Origin: Rhodococcoides kyotonense
GTDB taxonomy: Bacteria; Actinomycetota; Actinomycetes; Mycobacteriales; Mycobacteriaceae
Reading direction: 5' to 3'
DNA length: 36,230 bases
Assembly: GCF_900188125.1 (NCBI RefSeq)
Contig: NZ_FZOW01000035.1
Location: 1 to 36,230 of the forward strand
Both the position numbers and the translations under genes were made by a program. The notes under the pieces were generated by a model that was not told where the DNA came from, ran no database searches, and saw only the letters and a program-made list of their open reading frames with translations. Below are positions 1 to 9,508 of this stretch, piece by piece (within the stretch, counting starts at the first letter, position 1; the number at the start of each line of letters is the position of its first letter).

Positions 1-3000
1 GCCACCGCGACCGCACGCTCAGGACCCGCACCCACCGAAATCAAATACCGCGCAAGACGATTCACCCGCGCATCGAACTCGGCAAACGACAGAGACGACC
101 CCTCGAACACCACAGCAACCGCATCAGGACGCTCCACCACCTGCGCATCGAACGCATCCAACACCGTCGCACCCGACTCGAGCACGTGAGCAGTGTTGTT
201 CCAGGACTTGAGGATCAGGCCACGTTCGACGGCGTCGTACAGTTCGATGTCGCCGACCCGCACCGCGGAATCGGTGATGACGGCGTCGAGCACGTACAAG
301 AAACGATCGGCGAACAACGACACCGTCGATTCGTCGAAAAGATCCGTCGCGTAGGTGAACTCGGCGGACAGTCCGTCGGCCTGACCGCTGGACGTGAGGC
401 GTTCGGTCAGTGTCAGCTGCAGATCGAACTTGGCCACGGCCGCGTCGAGATCGACGCTGTCGATACTGAGGGCAGGCAGATCCAGATGCGTCGGACCGAG
501 GTTCTCGAACGACAGCATGACCTGGAACAGTGGGTGCCGCGCCGTGGAACGCGACGGGTTGAGCACCTCGACGAGACGCTCGAACGGAATGTCCGAGTGC
601 GCGAACGCGCCCAGCGCAGCTTCGCGAGCGTGCGCGAGCAGGTCGTTGAACGAGGAGTGCCCGTCGACCTCGGTCCGCAGCACCAGAGTATTGACGAACA
701 TGCCGACGACGTCGTCGAGCGCCTGCTCGCCTCGTCCGGCCACCGGGGTACCGACGGCGATGTCCTCGGTCGCGGACATACGCGAGAGCAGAACTGCCAG
801 AGCGGCATGGACGACCATGAACAGCGACGCGTTGCGCTCGCGTCCGACGTCGAGAAGACCCCGGTGTACGCGCGGCTCGATCTCGAATTCGACGGTGCCG
901 CCGCCGAAGGACTGCCGCGCCGGCCGCGGACGGTCGGTGGGCAGGTCCAACTGATCGGGCAGACCCGCGAGGGTTGTCGTCCAGTAATCCACCTGCTCGG
1001 AGATCAACGACGTCGGGTCGTCCTCGGAACCGAGCGTGGCTCGCTGCCACAGCGTGTAGTCGGCGTACTGCACCGGCAGGGGCGCCCACGCGGGCGATTC
1101 CCACTCGGTCCGCGCCGCATAGGCGACCATGACGTCGCGCGCCAGCGGTCCCATCGACCACCCGTCGGCGGAGATGTGGTGCACGACCATGGTGAGGACG
1201 TGTTCGGTGGGGCTGATCTCGAACAGTCGAGCCCGCAGCGGAACATCGGCCGTCACGTCGAATCCGGTCGACGCCAACTGCCGTATCGCCCTTTGCAATT
1301 CGGCGACGGTGGTGTCGATCGGCATCAGGTTCGGCACGATCTGAGCTGCGTCCAGCACCACCTGGTGCGGGCCGTCGGCCGAGTCGGGGAACAACGTGCG
1401 CAGCGACTCGTGCCGGTCGATGACGTCGAGGATGGCGACCTGCAACGCAGGAACATCCAGCACACCGCTCAGACGCAGTGCGATCGGCAGGTTGTACGTG
1501 GCCGACTCGGTGTCGAAGCGGTTGAGGAACCACATGCGCTGCTGCGCCAACGACAGCGGAATACGATCCGGCCGCACTCCACGAGCGAGTGCGACGCGTG
1601 CGCCGCGGCCCGCCTCCTGCTCGACCCGCACCGCCAGCTGTGCGACGGTCGGCGACTCGAAGATCGAGCGCACCGGAACCTGAGCGTCGAGAGCGGCGCC
1701 GAGCCTCGCGACGACCTGGGTCGCAACGAGGGAGTTGCCACCGAGCTCGAAGAAATCGTCGTCGAGGCCGACGACGGGTGCACCGAGCACGTCGGAGAAG
1801 ACCGTCGCGACGGCCTCCTCGATCGGTGTCGTCGGAGCGCGGAACTGCCGGAAGCTGATTCCGACCTCCGGCTCCGGGAGCGCACGTCGGTCGAGCTTGC
1901 CGATCGGGGTGAGCGGCACCTCGTCGAGCACCATGACGACCGACGGAACCATGTAGCTCGGCAGCATCCGCGCCACGTGCTCGATCAGTTCGGTCTTGTC
2001 GATCTCCCCCGCACCGTGCACGTAGGACACCAGAGCCGTTTGGCCCGACTGCAATTCGTGGCCGAGAGTCGCCGCGAACGAGACCGAGGGGAACGATTCG
2101 AGGGCCGCGTCGATCTCGCCGAGTTCGATGCGGAATCCGCGTACCTTGACCTGGAAGTCCGATCGACCGACGTACTCGATCGCGAAGTCCTTGGTCCAGC
2201 GTACGACGTCACCGGTTCGGTACATCCGAGTGCCCGGATCGCCATGAGGATCGGCGACGAAGCGCTCCGACGTCAGACCCGTGCGCTTGTAGTACCCGCG
2301 GGCGACGGCATCGCCGGACAGATAGAGCTCACCTGCGACACCGACAGGGACCGGCTGCAGTCGCGTGTCGAGAATCAGTGCGGACACGCCGGGGACGGGC
2401 CCACCGACCGTGATCGGCTCTCCGTCGAACAGCTCACCGCGCGTCGAGACGATGGTGGTCTCGGTCGGTCCGTACGCGTTGAAGAACCGTCGACCGTGGG
2501 ACCACCTCGCCACCAGATCCTGAGCCGACGCTTCACCACCGACGGACAACAGTTCGAGGCTGTCCAGACCGGATGGATCCATCGAACCGAGAACTGCCGG
2601 TGTGATGATCGCGTGCGTGACGCCGGTGTCGGCGAACAACCGGTGCAATTCCGGGCCACCGATGATCGACGGCGGAGCGACGATCAACGTGGCTCCAGCC
2701 GATGCCGTCAGCGCCCATTCGAGCACCGACGGGTCGAAGCTCGGCGAAATGACGTGCAGGAAGCGCGATTCCGGCGTGACGCGGTAGAGCTCACGTGAGG
2801 AGTCGACGAGTCCGGACAGGCCCCGATGCGTGACTGCCACACCCTTGGGCAGACCGGTGGAGCCGGACGTGTAGATCACGTAGGCGGGGTGGTCGAGATC
2901 GAGCGGCGCGATCCGCTCTTCGTCGGTGACCGCGCCTGCACCGGACTGCTCGAGCGCTCGCTCGAACGCCGGGTCGTCGATGGCCCACCAATCGCAGGTG

Positions 3001-6000
3001 TCCGGCAGTTCGTGGACGCGGTCCGACGACGTGATGCCTACGGCAGCACCGGAATCCGACAGCATGTGGCGGACGCGGTCCACCGGATACTCCGGATCGA
3101 CCGGAACCCAGGCGGCACCGGTCTTCGCGACGGCCCACATCGACACGACCATCTCCACCGAACGCGGAAACGCCAGAGCCACAATGGTTTCGGCACCGAT
3201 GCCACGACCGATCAAGTAGCGCGCGTAGCGGTCGGTGATGTCGTCGAGCTCACGGTAGGTCAGGTCGTCACCGGACGCGTGCACTGCGACACCGTCCGGA
3301 TTGGCGGCGACGCCCGCCTCGAGGAAGCCGGGCAGCGTGCGATACGACTGCACCGGGCCGCCGTCGACGCTCGTCAAGGACACGAGCTCGTCAGGGCGCA
3401 GGATGTCCATTGCACCGACGGGCACGGACGCGTCGGCGACGATGGCGTCGAGAATCCGCAGGAAACGGTCGGCGAAGCCCTCGATGGTGGACGCGTCGAA
3501 CAAGTCGGTCGCGTACTCGAAGACCGCTTCGATGCGATCGGGCCGACCGGACTGGTCGTGGTGCTCGGTCAACCACAGCTGGAGATCGAACTTCGCGATC
3601 GGAACGTCCAGTTCCGACGCGGACGCGCGAAGTCCGGCGAAGCCGATGTCGTTCTGGCGTGCGGCGTCGAGCGACAGCGCCACCTGGAACAACGGGTGGC
3701 GCGCGCGAGAGCGTGCCGGGTTGAGCACCTCGACGAGACGCTCGAACGGGATGTCTGCGTGCGCGAATGCCGACAGGTTGGTGTTGCGGACCTGGTCGAG
3801 CAGTTCGTCGAACGACGCGTTCGGTTCGACGCGTGCGCGCAGCACCAGCGTGTTGACGAACATTCCGATGATGTCGTCGAGCTTCTCGTGCGCCCTACCG
3901 GCGATCGGGGCACCGATCGCGATGTCGGTCGTGCCGCTCAACCTCGACAGCAACACTGCGTACGCGGCCTGGACGACCATGAACAGCGACGCCTGATGCG
4001 CCCTCGCGACGTCGCTGAGTCCACGATGGATGCGGGCGTCGACGACGAATCGGCTCTTCGCTCCTGCGTTGGTGGCCACTGCGGGGCGTGGGCGGTCCGA
4101 CGGAAGATCGAGCTGGTCGGGCAGTTCGTCGAGGGTGCGAACCCAGAACTCGATCTGTTGCGCGGACAGCGATGCGACGTCGCTCTCCGAGCCCAGCATC
4201 GCGCGCTGCCACAGGGCGTAGTCGGCGTACTGGATCGGCAGCGGATCCCACCCGGGCACACGGCCGTTGGTCCGTGCCTCGTAAGCGACCATGATGTCGC
4301 GCGCCAGCGGCGAGAACGACGAACCGTCGGCTGCGATGTGGTGCAGGACCATCGCGAGCACGAACTTGTCGTCGGAGAGTTGGAACAGCTCGATACGGAA
4401 GGGAACTTCGATGGAGACGTCGAAGCTCTGCCGCGCGAGATCGATCAACTTCGACGTCAGTGCCGACTCGTCGACTCGGGTGGCGCTCAGTCCTGTGAAC
4501 GCGTCCTCGGTCCGCAGAATCACCTGCTGCGGCGCGTCGTCGACGAGCGGGTAGACCGTCCGCAGTGTCTCGTGCCGTGACACCACGTCCGCGAATGCTG
4601 TCGACAGCGCCTTCTCGTCGACCCGGCCGACCAACTGGACCATGAACGGCAGGTTGTACGCCGCGGTGTCCGGGTCGAACCTGTTGAGGAACCACATCCG
4701 TTGCTGCGCAAGCGACAACGGCACCAGATCCGGCCGAGGTCCTGCGATCAGTTCGGGCCCGGAGGTGCCCTGTTCCATCGCCGACTCCGCGCGGGCAGCC
4801 AAGGCGCCGACCGTCGGAGCCTCGAACAGTTCACGCACACCGAGCCGGATACCGAGCGCGGTGCCGACGCGTGTGACGAGTTGTGTTGCGATGAGCGAGT
4901 TTCCGCCCAGTTCGAAGAAGTCCTCGTCGAGGCCTACCCGCGAAGCGCCGAGGACGTCCTCGAAAACCCCGGCCACGACGTACTCGACGTGACTTTGCGG
5001 TGCGCGGTATTCCTTCGCACTGGTGAAGACTGGCTCGGGAAGAGCCTTACGGTCCAGCTTGCCGCTCGTGTTGAGCGGCAACGACTCCAGAACCATGACG
5101 GATGCAGGAACCATGTACGACGGCAGCGCGTGCGACGCGAATTCCGTTGCCTCGCTGGGATCGACGCTGCGACCGGGAGCCGCGACGACGTAGGCGACGA
5201 GCTGGTCGCCGGTCGCGGTCGGCACCACGAGCGTGACCGCCTGCGAGATGTCGTCGTGTGCCAGCAGCACCGTCTCGATCTCGCCGAGCTCGATGCGCTG
5301 TCCGCGGAACTTGACCTGGAAATCGGTGCGGCCGATGTAGTCGATGTTGCCGTCCGCACGCCACTTCACGAGGTCGCCGGTGCGGTACATGCGAGCACCG
5401 TCGGTGGCGAACGGGTTCGCGACGAATCGATCCGAACTCAGGTCAGGCCGTCCGACGTAACCACGTGCGAGCTGGACACCGGCGAGATAGAGCTCACCCG
5501 GCTCGGCGATCGGCGCCGGACGCAGCGACGCGTCGAGCACGTAGGCCTTGACGTTCCACTCGGGTACACCGATCGGGACGGTACGCACGTCGGCGGGGCC
5601 ACTCGGGTAGTAGGTCACCGATACGGCCGCCTCGGTGGGGCCGTACAGGTTGTGCAGGCCGGCATCGCTCAGTTCCCGGAAAGCGGCTGCGGTCTCGGCC
5701 GGCAAAGCCTCGCCGATGACGAAGACGTGGCGCAGCGATCCGCACGTGCCGATCGGCGCGTTCGCGACGAACACCGTGAGCATCGACGGCACGAAGTCCG
5801 TGATCGTCACACCGTGTTCGGCGATCTTGTCGGCGACGTAGATGGAGTCGCGATGTCCGTCGGGTGTCGCGAGGACCATCGTGGCACCCACCTGCAGCGG
5901 CAGGAAGAATCCCCACAGCGACACGTCGAACGTCGTTGCGGTCTTCTGCAGGTACACATCCGACGGTACGAGCGCGTACTCGGTGCGCATCCACTGCAGC

Positions 6001-7937
6001 TGATTGTCGATGGCCTCGTGAGTGACGGCGACGCCCTTGGGGCGACCTGTCGAACCAGAGGTGTAGATGACGTAGGCAGTGTTGTCGAGTCGAACGGGCC
6101 CGAGACGGTCTACATCGGAGACACGTGTGGCGTCGAGCGTGCCGTAGTCGAGAGTGTCGACCTCGAGCGCGTCGATCCCGGCGGGAAGCTCGACTCCGTC
6201 GTACGACGTGACGAGGACGCACAGCGGCCGCGCGGACTCCAGGATGTACGCGGTGCGTTCGGCGGGGTGGTCTGGGTCGATCGGGACCCAAGCTCCACCA
6301 GCCTCGACGATCGCGTACATCGCGACGACGAGGTCGAGTGACCGTCGAATCGACAGTCCCACAAGCGTTTCCGGTCCTACGCCCATGTCGACGAGCCGGC
6401 GGGCCAGGCCACTGACCCGCGCGCCGAGCTCCCCGTAGGTGAGCGACGACTGCTCGTAGACGAGCGCGGTTGCGTTCGGGTCGGCGTCGACGCGAGAATG
6501 GAAGTCGGACAACAGAGTTCGCTGCTCGACGGGGTGGTCGCTGTCGTTGAACGTCTCGACGACGAGGGCCTTCTCGGCGCCGGTGGTGACGTCGAGATCC
6601 CACACTCGACCCGTGCGTTCCGACGCGACGAAACGATCGAGGAACTCGACGAAGCGCTCGTGGTTACGCGCGGACTCGTCCGAAGAGTACAGATTGGGGT
6701 TCGACTCGAAGTCGATGTGCGTCGTCTGTCCCCCGACGCTCTGGTACAGGTTGAGGCCGAAGTCTTCGATCAGCCCCGTGGACAGGATGTTGATTCCGCC
6801 CACCATGGACCCGAGGCGCACCTCGGAGAAGAACAGCATGATGTTGACCCACGGCCCGAAGAACGACGCCTGTCCCGACGCACCTCCGGCGTCGCGCCGG
6901 ATGTCCTCGTGGCGGTATCGCTGGTGACGCAGCGCACCGGACACCTCGGTGGTGACCTTGGTCAACAGCTGCTCGACGGTGGTGTCGCGGGCGACGGTGA
7001 GCCGCAGCGGAACGACGTTGGACACCATGCCGCCGGAGCGTCGGAGCACAGCGGTGGTTCTTGCCGTGACGGGCAGGCTCAGGACGACGTCCTCACGGCC
7101 GGTCATGTGCGCCAGGTAGCTCGCGAAGGCGGCGATCACGACGGTTGCCATCGTGGTGTCGGTTGCCGAGGTCAGCTCGTCGAAGCGAGCGACCGTGTCG
7201 TCGCCGAGCGCCGTGGTGTCGATCTGACTGATCGGCGCCGGAGCCGCGGTGCGGCCGGCGATGCTCGTCGCTTCCTCGATTCCGGCGATGCGCTCGGACC
7301 AGTACTGCCGATCGGTCTCGAACCGAGTCGATTCGCGGTACGCGGCATCGATCTCGTAGACCTTCTTCAGGTCCGAGGACTGGTTGGGCTTGGGCTCGAT
7401 CTTCTCGACCTCGGCCGTGTAGAGCTCGGCCACCCGATTCATAAACGTCACGGCACCGAACCCGTCGAGTACGACGTGGTGCACGCGGTTGAACCAGAAG
7501 TATCGATCTCCGTCGAGGTGGAGAACGGTCGCCGCGATCAGACGATCTCGCAGGATGTCGATGGGCGCGCTGTAGTCGGCGCGCATCCAGTCGTGCGCTG
7601 CCTGCTCGGAATCCACCTCACCGCGTAGGTCGACGTACCCCAGCGGAGCATCGAGCGTCGGGTCGACGAACTGGCGAGGCTCGGTGTCCACCTCGACGAT
7701 GCGGATGTAACCCGACTGCATCTCGAGGGCGGCCGCCGCGGACGAGCGACGGAGAAGGTCTAGGTCGAGATCACCGCGAAGTTCGACGTACTGGGCGATG
7801 TTCGCCGGTACGGATGGATCGACGTGCTGCGCGAACCACATTCCGAGCTGCGCCGGAGAAAGAGGGAACGCCGATTCGTGTGCCCCGAGCCCTTCGGATT
7901 CGCCATCAGCCGATCCTCCCAAACCTAGCGGGTTCAA
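1..7937 (-). CDS. Non-ribosomal peptide synthetase, N-terminal 2645 codons (C-A-T-C-A-T-C-A...), runs off the left edge
   Basis: Modular peptide synthetase; the frame stays open to base 1 and the 3' end is missing. Approximate domain order: C1 7870-6600, A1 6570-5030 (core YTSGSTGRPKG near 6070-6030), T1 around 4900 (ELGGNS), C2 4730-3400, A2 3390-1930, T2 around 1740 (ELGGNS), C3 1580-250, then the start of A3. Condensation motifs are intact: HHVVLDG, HHIAADG and HHISADG. No epimerisation, methylation or thioesterase domain lies in the visible part. C1 has an EntF-like pattern around its active site (FWFNRVHHVVLDGF), suggesting it receives a starter from another protein. Threading the A pockets by hand gives D-V-W-D-F-I-L-V-S for A1 and D-P-L-I-S-G-A-I-V for A2; I cannot name the substrates. 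I chose a TTG start (MNPLGLGG...) because AGAGAGGA lies 5 bases before it; an in-frame TTG 15 bases later is the alternative. The product is unknown; a siderophore is one possibility. Confidence 0.93.
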   Translation of the reverse strand, partial: MNPLGLGGSADGESEGLGAHESAFPLSPAQLGMWFAQHVDPSVPANIAQYVELRGDLDLDLLRRSSAAAALEMQSGYIRIVEVDTEPRQFVDPTLDAPLGYVDLRGEVDSEQAAHDWMRADYSAPIDILRDRLIAATVLHLDGDRYFWFNRVHHVVLDGFGAVTFMNRVAELYTAEVEKIEPKPNQSSDLKKVYEIDAAYRESTRFETDRQYWSERIAGIEEATSIAGRTAAPAPISQIDTTALGDDTVARFDELTSATDTTMATVVIAAFASYLAHMTGREDVVLSLPVTARTTAVLRRSGGMVSNVVPLRLTVARDTTVEQLLTKVTTEVSGALRHQRYRHEDIRRDAGGASGQASFFGPWVNIMLFFSEVRLGSMVGGINILSTGLIEDFGLNLYQSVGGQTTHIDFESNPNLYSSDESARNHERFVEFLDRFVASERTGRVWDLDVTTGAEKALVVETFNDSDHPVEQRTLLSDFHSRVDADPNATALVYEQSSLTYGELGARVSGLARRLVDMGVGPETLVGLSIRRSLDLVVAMYAIVEAGGAWVPIDPDHPAERTAYILESARPLCVLVTSYDGVELPAGIDALEVDTLDYGTLDATRVSDVDRLGPVRLDNTAYVIYTSGSTGRPKGVAVTHEAIDNQLQWMRTEYALVPSDVYLQKTATTFDVSLWGFFLPLQVGATMVLATPDGHRDSIYVADKIAEHGVTITDFVPSMLTVFVANAPIGTCGSLRHVFVIGEALPAETAAAFRELSDAGLHNLYGPTEAAVSVTYYPSGPADVRTVPIGVPEWNVKAYVLDASLRPAPIAEPGELYLAGVQLARGYVGRPDLSSDRFVANPFATDGARMYRTGDLVKWRADGNIDYIGRTDFQVKFRGQRIELGEIETVLLAHDDISQAVTLVVPTATGDQLVAYVVAAPGRSVDPSEATEFASHALPSYMVPASVMVLESLPLNTSGKLDRKALPEPVFTSAKEYRAPQSHVEYVVAGVFEDVLGASRVGLDEDFFELGGNSLIATQLVTRVGTALGIRLGVRELFEAPTVGALAARAESAMEQGTSGPELIAGPRPDLVPLSLAQQRMWFLNRFDPDTAAYNLPFMVQLVGRVDEKALSTAFADVVSRHETLRTVYPLVDDAPQQVILRTEDAFTGLSATRVDESALTSKLIDLARQSFDVSIEVPFRIELFQLSDDKFVLAMVLHHIAADGSSFSPLARDIMVAYEARTNGRVPGWDPLPIQYADYALWQRAMLGSESDVASLSAQQIEFWVRTLDELPDQLDLPSDRPRPAVATNAGAKSRFVVDARIHRGLSDVARAHQASLFMVVQAAYAVLLSRLSGTTDIAIGAPIAGRAHEKLDDIIGMFVNTLVLRARVEPNASFDELLDQVRNTNLSAFAHADIPFERLVEVLNPARSRARHPLFQVALSLDAARQNDIGFAGLRASASELDVPIAKFDLQLWLTEHHDQSGRPDRIEAVFEYATDLFDASTIEGFADRFLRILDAIVADASVPVGAMDILRPDELVSLTSVDGGPVQSYRTLPGFLEAGVAANPDGVAVHASGDDLTYRELDDITDRYARYLIGRGIGAETIVALAFPRSVEMVVSMWAVAKTGAAWVPVDPEYPVDRVRHMLSDSGAAVGITSSDRVHELPDTCDWWAIDDPAFERALEQSGAGAVTDEERIAPLDLDHPAYVIYTSGSTGLPKGVAVTHRGLSGLVDSSRELYRVTPESRFLHVISPSFDPSVLEWALTASAGATLIVAPPSIIGGPELHRLFADTGVTHAIITPAVLGSMDPSGLDSLELLSVGGEASAQDLVARWSHGRRFFNAYGPTETTIVSTRGELFDGEPITVGGPVPGVSALILDTRLQPVPVGVAGELYLSGDAVARGYYKRTGLTSERFVADPHGDPGTRMYRTGDVVRWTKDFAIEYVGRSDFQVKVRGFRIELGEIDAALESFPSVSFAATLGHELQSGQTALVSYVHGAGEIDKTELIEHVARMLPSYMVPSVVMVLDEVPLTPIGKLDRRALPEPEVGISFRQFRAPTTPIEEAVATVFSDVLGAPVVGLDDDFFELGGNSLVATQVVARLGAALDAQVPVRSIFESPTVAQLAVRVEQEAGRGARVALARGVRPDRIPLSLAQQRMWFLNRFDTESATYNLPIALRLSGVLDVPALQVAILDVIDRHESLRTLFPDSADGPHQVVLDAAQIVPNLMPIDTTVAELQRAIRQLASTGFDVTADVPLRARLFEISPTEHVLTMVVHHISADGWSMGPLARDVMVAYAARTEWESPAWAPLPVQYADYTLWQRATLGSEDDPTSLISEQVDYWTTTLAGLPDQLDLPTDRPRPARQSFGGGTVEFEIEPRVHRGLLDVGRERNASLFMVVHAALAVLLSRMSATEDIAVGTPVAGRGEQALDDVVGMFVNTLVLRTEVDGHSSFNDLLAHAREAALGAFAHSDIPFERLVEVLNPSRSTARHPLFQVMLSFENLGPTHLDLPALSIDSVDLDAAVAKFDLQLTLTERLTSSGQADGLSAEFTYATDLFDESTVSLFADRFLYVLDAVITDSAVRVGDIELYDAVERGLILKSWNNTAHVLESGATVLDAFDAQVVERPDAVAVVFEGSSLSFAEFDARVNRLARYLISVGAGPERAVAV

Positions 7938-8015
7938 TCGAATCCTCTCTTCCCACTTTTCACACGCCCCCAGCGAGAAGTCGGACGCGCCGACAAGTCT
8001 CTGGGCACCGAACAC

Positions 8016-8063
8016 ATCGAACTCTCGAAACCACGAACACTTGAAACTACGAACTCTTGAAAC
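8016..8063. repeat. Three tandem 16-base repeats in the NRPS leader
   Basis: Units are ATCGAACTCTCGAAAC (8016-8031), CACGAACACTTGAAAC (8032-8047) and TACGAACTCTTGAAAC (8048-8063). Consensus is (Y/A)(A/T)CGAAC(T/A)C(T)(C/T)GAAAC with no gaps between units. They lie 79-126 bases upstream of the proposed NRPS start. The unit length is not a multiple of three, so they are not a coding repeat. Tandem binding sites for a regulator or an RNA leader element are possible; function is not known. Confidence 0.75.
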
Positions 8064-8111
8064 TAACGGACATCGACTACTCAACTCGAACTGACACTCG
8101 AACCGATCGAA

Positions 8112-8178
8112 GTTACCCCTCGGTACATCTCCCGGCCAAGCCCTCACCGTTACACAAGTGAGCCTTTACCGTTACACA
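8112..8178. promoter_or_regulatory. Direct repeats with a GTTAC (GTAAC) core upstream of the NRPS
   Basis: ACCGTTACACA occurs identically at 8146-8156 and 8168-8178, 22 bases apart (about two helical turns). A third GTTAC core is at 8112-8116. On the NRPS coding strand these read TGTGTAACGGT. Same-face spacing suggests an activator or repressor site. GTAAC cores are known in sites of MtrA- and GlnR-type regulators, but the full consensus of neither is met, so I do not assign a protein. Confidence 0.4.
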
Positions 8179-8266
8179 GCACCGAGGACACGGCTACAGC
8201 GGCCTGCGGACCGAGCCCACGTCGGGAGGGCACAGCGCGCGGCTTCCGATCGCGTCGGGCCAGCGG

Positions 8267-8284
8267 TTTGTGATACGTCACAAA
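8267..8284. promoter_or_regulatory. 18-base palindrome, candidate operator
   Basis: TTTGTGATACGTCACAAA has two perfect 7-base arms around a 4-base centre. The half site TGTGA resembles CRP-family sites, but the spacer is 4 instead of 6. It lies about 330 bases upstream of the NRPS start and 145 bases beyond the end of the PPOX-type gene. The regulator is unknown; the nearby TetR protein is a natural candidate to test. Confidence 0.4.
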
Positions 8285-8428
8285 TTCGATGGTTCAGAAT
8301 TCACATCCTTCGCTGAGCACCGGACCAATCTACAGGGAGCACTCCCCAGCCAGCCAAAACCGGCGGGCTCAGGGGTGGCACCGATCACCGTGTTCCCGGA
8401 GACGACGAAATCGAATCTCCAGCCGATA

Positions 8429-8881
8429 TCAACCGGTGACATTCAGCGCGGCCGTGACCTTCGTCGGACGAATGCGAACGACGAGTTCTCCCGGCACACC
8501 GTTACGTGTGCCGAACTCCTCGGCCCGCTCCTGGCCCATGTAACGACCCCCGATGGCGGTCGCGGTGGCAATCAAGTCGGCTGGATCCTCGGACGTCTCC
8601 GCAACGCCTTGGATCTGCACGAATCCGTAGGGCGGCTCTTCGAGATCGACGGTCAACACGACGCGAGGATCTCGGGCGATCGCCTTGCCCTTCGCTGTGC
8701 CGCTGCCCGTGTTGAACACGACCCCGTCGTCTTCGAGCACGAACCAGACCGGGGCAACCAGTGGCCGACCGTCGGACGCGACCCACCCGAGCTTGCCGGT
8801 TCTGGTTCCCGAGCCGAGAAACGCGCGGACGTCCGAGGTCAGCGCAGTCGAGTTCGCCGGACCGTCGTTGGAAGATGCCAT
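8429..8881 (-). CDS. PPOX-class, probable F420-dependent oxidoreductase
   Basis: A 150-residue protein of the pyridoxamine-phosphate-oxidase-like split-barrel fold, near the usual length of the actinobacterial Rv1155-type branch. The N-terminal half carries the strand pattern GRPLVAPVWFVLEDDGVVFN and then TAKGKAIARDPRVVLTVD, the typical flavin/F420 phosphate-binding stretch (about residues 38-80). Such enzymes bind FMN or F420 and reduce small substrates; the actual substrate cannot be read from sequence. The start is an ATG only 9 bases after the stop of the TetR gene, so it is probably the last gene of the amidohydrolase-TetR operon. F420 rather than FMN use is inferred from family resemblance. 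Confidence 0.8.
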   Translation of the reverse strand: MASSNDGPANSTALTSDVRAFLGSGTRTGKLGWVASDGRPLVAPVWFVLEDDGVVFNTGSGTAKGKAIARDPRVVLTVDLEEPPYGFVQIQGVAETSEDPADLIATATAIGGRYMGQERAEEFGTRNGVPGELVVRIRPTKVTAALNVTG

Positions 8882-8890
8882 GGCGCGAGG

Positions 8891-9508
8891 CTACCGCGCA
8901 GCACCGACAATCCGCCTCGCGATCGTCAGGTAGACCTGGGTCAATTCGACGGCGGACTGAGGGCCGTCGGCGCGATACCAACCGGCGACACCCACACACA
9001 TCGTCGTCACCGCTCGCGACGCGTCGGCCGGATGATCGGCGTCGAAGTCACCCGACTCGATACCGGCGAGCACGATGCCGTCGAGCATGCGCTGTTGTTC
9101 GTCTCGCAGATGCACGTAGCGCTCGCGGTTCTCCGGTTCGAGACTTCTGATCTCGGTCGATCCGATGAACGCTTGGTCGCTGCGATACATATGGAACAGC
9201 AGAAGAGATTCGACGACGGCATCGAATCGCGCCGCAGGCAGCGAGCCCGCCTCGGCGTCGGCCTGCCTCGACCGTTCGAGCAGCTCGGCCATCGCGGCGT
9301 TCATCAAGCCGACGAGCAATGCCTGCTTGGACGGGTAATGGTGATAGAGCCCCGGCACCGACAGACCTGCGCGGCCTGCGATCTCCCGAACCGACGTGCC
9401 GTGATAGCCCTGTTCGACGAACGCTGCCAGCGCTGCCGCCAACGGTGTGGAGAGCGACGACCCCTCGTAGATTCGCCAGCTGCCCGGCCCGCCCTCTGTA
9501 TGGGTCAC
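8891..9508 (-). CDS. TetR-family transcriptional regulator
   Basis: A 205-residue one-component repressor-like protein. The N-terminal helix-turn-helix lies at about residues 38-60 (VREIAGRAGLSVPGLYHHYP) and the rest is an all-helical ligand domain. I chose the GTG start because it forms a GTGA overlap with the stop of the upstream amidohydrolase, a classic coupling arrangement; the longer upstream frame lacks a family-like N-terminus. A regulator embedded in the operon suggests autoregulation and control of the two flanking enzymes, with a ligand related to the amidohydrolase substrate. The 8267-8284 palindrome and the short gap before the thioesterase gene (10954-10994) are places where it could bind. 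Confidence 0.88.
   Translation of the reverse strand: MTHTEGGPGSWRIYEGSSLSTPLAAALAAFVEQGYHGTSVREIAGRAGLSVPGLYHHYPSKQALLVGLMNAAMAELLERSRQADAEAGSLPAARFDAVVESLLLFHMYRSDQAFIGSTEIRSLEPENRERYVHLRDEQQRMLDGIVLAGIESGDFDADHPADASRAVTTMCVGVAGWYRADGPQSAVELTQVYLTIARRIVGAAR

Larger units (their letters stand above)
7938..8428. other. Intergenic region upstream of the NRPS, 491 bases, repeat-rich
   Basis: I see no convincing gene in either strand. It must hold the promoter and leader of the minus-strand NRPS and the 3' flank of the PPOX-type gene. It contains three tandem 16-base repeats (8016-8063), spaced GTTAC cores (8112-8178) and an 18-base palindrome (8267-8284). I could not identify a convincing -35/-10 pair. 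I also saw no DtxR/IdeR-type iron box, which would have been expected for an iron-regulated siderophore gene. Confidence 0.6.

Noticed and set aside
186..6341. Long open frames on the plus strand opposite the NRPS (for example 186-2798 and 2826-4580)
   Set aside because: They are mirror frames of a GC-rich coding strand: rich in Arg/Asp/His/Val with no recognisable domain, while the minus frame shows ordered C, A and T domain motifs.
8267..8284. CRP-binding site
   Set aside because: Half sites fit but the spacer is 4 rather than 6 bases, so I keep it only as an unnamed operator.
7938..8428. IdeR/DtxR iron box before the NRPS
   Set aside because: I looked for a TTAGGTTAG-type palindrome and found none, so iron regulation is not supported from sequence.
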